From an uncultured Bacilli bacterium (GTDB lineage Bacteria; Bacillota_I; Bacilli_A; RF39; UBA660), in NCBI GenBank assembly GCA_947628725.1, contig CANRAQ010000061.1, positions 1-5,762 of the forward strand: a stretch of 5,762 bases of DNA. Direction: 5' to 3'. Below the pieces are notes generated by a model. The model made no database searches and had not been told where the DNA came from. It was given only the letters and a program-made list of their open reading frames with translations. This document shows, one piece after another, positions 4,106 through 5,762 of the stretch. Both the position numbers and the translations under genes were made by a program. Within the stretch, counting starts at the first letter, position 1; the number at the start of each line of letters is the position of its first letter.

Positions 4106-5104
4106 ATGAAAAAAAATAAAAAACTTATAATTTTGCTTTTAGTTTCAATATTTTTAATTACAGGATGTACTAAACAACTTAAAGACGCTAAAGGTAACAT
4201 AATAAAAGATGAGGATACAAATCAAGTATTAATAGAAAATGTATTATGTCAGCCAACTGAATTAAAAGATGAATATGAAAAGGCTATAGCAAAAAAAGAA
4301 AAAGATATAAAGAAACAATATGAAGATGGTGATATATCAAAGAAAGACTATAATAAAAAAATAAAAAGTTTATTAGATGTTGATAAATTACCTGTATGTT
4401 CAGAAATATCAGTAGTAGAAGGTGGATATGAAACATTTTGGACAAGTGTATTCGTAAAACCACTTGCATGGGTAATGGTTCAAGCAGGAAAAATTTTATT
4501 TAATAATTATGGTCTAGCTATAATAGTAGTAACACTATTAATAAGATTAATAATTTTCCCATTTACAATTAAGAGTTTAAAACAAGCAGAAAATATTAAA
4601 AAGGCAAAACCAAAATTAGATAAAATAGAAAAAAAATATGCTAATAAAAATGATCAACAATCAATGATGCAAAAATCAAATGAGATGATGGCAGTATATA
4701 AAGAATATAAAATTAATCCTATGTCAGGATGCTTAATCAGTTTTATACAAATTCCACTTTTCTTTGCATTCTATGAAGCATTAAATAGATTACCATTATT
4801 ATTTGAAGGAAGTTTCCTAGGATTTAGAATGGGTATGACACCTTTAGCTGGTGCAGGAGATGGACATTGGTTATATTTAATTTTACCTATAATAGTTGGT
4901 ATCGTAACTTATTTCTCATTCAAAATGAATAAAAATAGTATGGGTAGTGAAGATCAATTAAAACAAATGAATATGATGTTTAATATAATGATAGTAATGA
5001 TTTTTATAACTTCATTTAGTATGTCTACATCAATAATAATATATTGGGTTGCTAGTAGTGTATTTACAATATTACAAAATTTGATAGTTAAAAGGAGTAA
5101 ATAA
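4106..5104 (+). CDS. yidC: YidC/Oxa1-family membrane insertase, lipoprotein type
   Basis: YidC inserts and folds membrane proteins, alone or with SecYEG. Residues 1-20 form a lipoprotein signal peptide ending in LITGC, with Cys21 as the predicted lipidated residue. Residues 22-110 are an outside segment, highly charged and helical in character, with cysteines at 48 and 98. The conserved insertase core follows: a hydrophobic approach (111-133), TM1 with the conserved groove arginine Arg147 in LLIRLIIFPFT, a cytoplasmic charged hairpin (155-203), TM2 around CLISFIQIPLFFAFYEAL (209-226), TM3 about 255-272 and a final hydrophobic pair about 291-326, ending VKRSK. At 332 residues it is longer than B. 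subtilis SpoIIIJ (about 260), mainly because of the outside segment. Translation is probably coupled to rnpA (one-base gap); jag follows after two bases. Confidence 0.96.
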   Translation: MKKNKKLIILLLVSIFLITGCTKQLKDAKGNIIKDEDTNQVLIENVLCQPTELKDEYEKAIAKKEKDIKKQYEDGDISKKDYNKKIKSLLDVDKLPVCSEISVVEGGYETFWTSVFVKPLAWVMVQAGKILFNNYGLAIIVVTLLIRLIIFPFTIKSLKQAENIKKAKPKLDKIEKKYANKNDQQSMMQKSNEMMAVYKEYKINPMSGCLISFIQIPLFFAFYEALNRLPLLFEGSFLGFRMGMTPLAGAGDGHWLYLILPIIVGIVTYFSFKMNKNSMGSEDQLKQMNMMFNIMIVMIFITSFSMSTSIIIYWVASSVFTILQNLIVKRSK

Positions 5105-5106
5105 AT

Positions 5107-5703
5107 ATGATTAATGTATATAAATTTGAAGATGAAACTGAAGAACAATGTAGATTAAAATGTTTAGATGAATTAGATGTATATAACAATGAAATTTTAA
5201 CAAAAGAATATGTAGAAGATGAAAAATACAAAATGGAAGTAGTAAAAAAATCAGATGTAAAAGATTTTATAAGAGATTACTTAATAGAAGTAACAAAAAA
5301 TATGGGTCTTGAAACTAAATTAGAGATAAACGAAGAAGATAATGTATTTAGTGTTAAAATGTTTTCAAATAACAATCCTATATTAATAGGAAAAGATGGT
5401 AGAACATTAACATCACTTCAAAATTTAATTAGACAAACATTAAGTAATCAAATAAAATTTAATGTTAAAGTAAATTTAGATGCTTCTAATTATAAAATGA
5501 AAAAAGAAAGATTTTTTGAAAAAGACATTAAAAATATAATAAATGAAGTTTTAAAAACAAAGGATGAAATTAAATTAGATCCTATGAATTCTTATAAAAG
5601 AAGAATAGTACATTCAGTTGCTAGTGAATATTATAATATAGAAACTGAAAGTTTTGGTGAAGAACCAGATAGATATGTTGTAATAAGATATGTAGAAAAA
5701 TAA
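5107..5703 (+). CDS. jag: RNA-binding protein KhpB (Jag/EloR), Jag_N-KH-R3H
   Basis: KhpB/Jag is a cytoplasmic single-stranded-nucleic-acid-binding protein linked to cell elongation and envelope synthesis in streptococci and almost always encoded beside yidC. The 198 residues show the three expected parts: a Jag_N-like start (about 1-50), a KH domain with the loop GKDG (95-98) inside ILIGKDGRTLTSLQNLI (92-108), and a C-terminal R3H domain with RRIVH (165-169) followed by the ESFGEEPDRYVVI block (181-193). Length is near the family norm. The ribosome binding site AAAGGAG (5091-5097) lies inside the end of yidC, and only two bases separate the genes, so the pair is clearly one operon. A terminator follows the stop directly. 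The name khpB is equally valid. Confidence 0.95.
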   Translation: MINVYKFEDETEEQCRLKCLDELDVYNNEILTKEYVEDEKYKMEVVKKSDVKDFIRDYLIEVTKNMGLETKLEINEEDNVFSVKMFSNNNPILIGKDGRTLTSLQNLIRQTLSNQIKFNVKVNLDASNYKMKKERFFEKDIKNIINEVLKTKDEIKLDPMNSYKRRIVHSVASEYYNIETESFGEEPDRYVVIRYVEK

Positions 5704-5731
5704 TATACCAAACAAGGTATATTTTTCTTTT
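5702..5731 (+). terminator. Intrinsic terminator after jag
   Basis: AATATACC (5702-5709) pairs with GGTATATT (5716-5723) around an AAACAA loop, with a T-rich tail (to 5731, interrupted by one C). The stem overlaps the jag stop codon. It should end the rnpA-yidC-jag transcript. Confidence 0.72.
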
Positions 5732-5737
5732 AATTTT

Positions 5738-5746
5738 TGATATAAT
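5738..5746 (+). promoter_or_regulatory. Extended -10 promoter element for a gene beyond the right edge
   Basis: TGATATAAT fits the extended -10 pattern TGnTATAAT; the -35 region overlaps the jag terminator and is poor, which an extended -10 can tolerate. GGAGTGA at the last bases may be the next gene's ribosome binding site. In many Bacillota that gene is mnmE, but it is not visible here. Confidence 0.5.
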
Positions 5747-5762
5747 AACACCGTTGGAGTGA

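Noticed and set aside
4284..4469. 61-codon minus-strand frame inside yidC
   Set aside because: Antisense to the helical segment of YidC; Leu/His-rich composition is the mirror of Lys/Asp codons.
4954..5148. 64-codon minus-strand frame across the yidC-jag junction
   Set aside because: Antisense to two clear genes; its hydrophobic, Ile-rich translation is a by-product of A/T-rich codons.

Overview
The window is the chromosomal replication origin of a very A+T-rich bacterium. The gene order is the Bacillota (Firmicutes) arrangement: dnaN and dnaA on the minus strand diverge from rpmH, rnpA, yidC and jag on the plus strand, with an A+T-rich spacer full of DnaA boxes between them. A gene for a ComK-family competence regulator is cut by the left edge. 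This family is known from Bacilli, so a low-GC member of Bacilli is the best guess, perhaps one of the reduced gut lineages; the species cannot be named from sequence alone. Tryptophan is encoded by TGG and the visible stops are TAA or TAG, so nothing here requires a TGA-Trp code.

Layout. 1-419 (minus): 5' part of a comK-like gene with a strong ribosome binding site. 420-569: spacer with an A/T hairpin behind dnaN and two TGTCGA repeats 20 bp apart upstream of comK. 570-1691 (minus): dnaN. 1692-1819: spacer with three DnaA boxes, a possible dnaN promoter overlapped by one of them, and a possible unwinding site. 1820-3172 (minus): dnaA. 3173-3597: main origin spacer with eight DnaA boxes, the probable dnaA promoter and a perfect-consensus rpmH promoter. 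3598-3720 (plus): a short rpmH. 3725-3751: a clear intrinsic terminator. 3769-5703 (plus): tightly packed rnpA, yidC and jag. 5702-5731: terminator, followed by an extended -10 motif at the right edge, probably for a gene beyond the window.

How it fits together. DnaA binds box clusters on both sides of its own gene, giving a bipartite origin like that of Bacillus subtilis, and loads replication whose processivity clamp is DnaN. The plus-strand genes supply ribosomal protein bL34, the protein part of RNase P, the YidC membrane insertase and its RNA-binding partner KhpB/Jag. The points most worth checking are comK placed directly after dnaN with Spo0A-box-like repeats in front of it, the local DnaA-box dialect TTATN(A/C)ACA together with a substitution in the DnaA recognition motif, and a lipoprotein-type YidC with an unusual extracytoplasmic helical segment.
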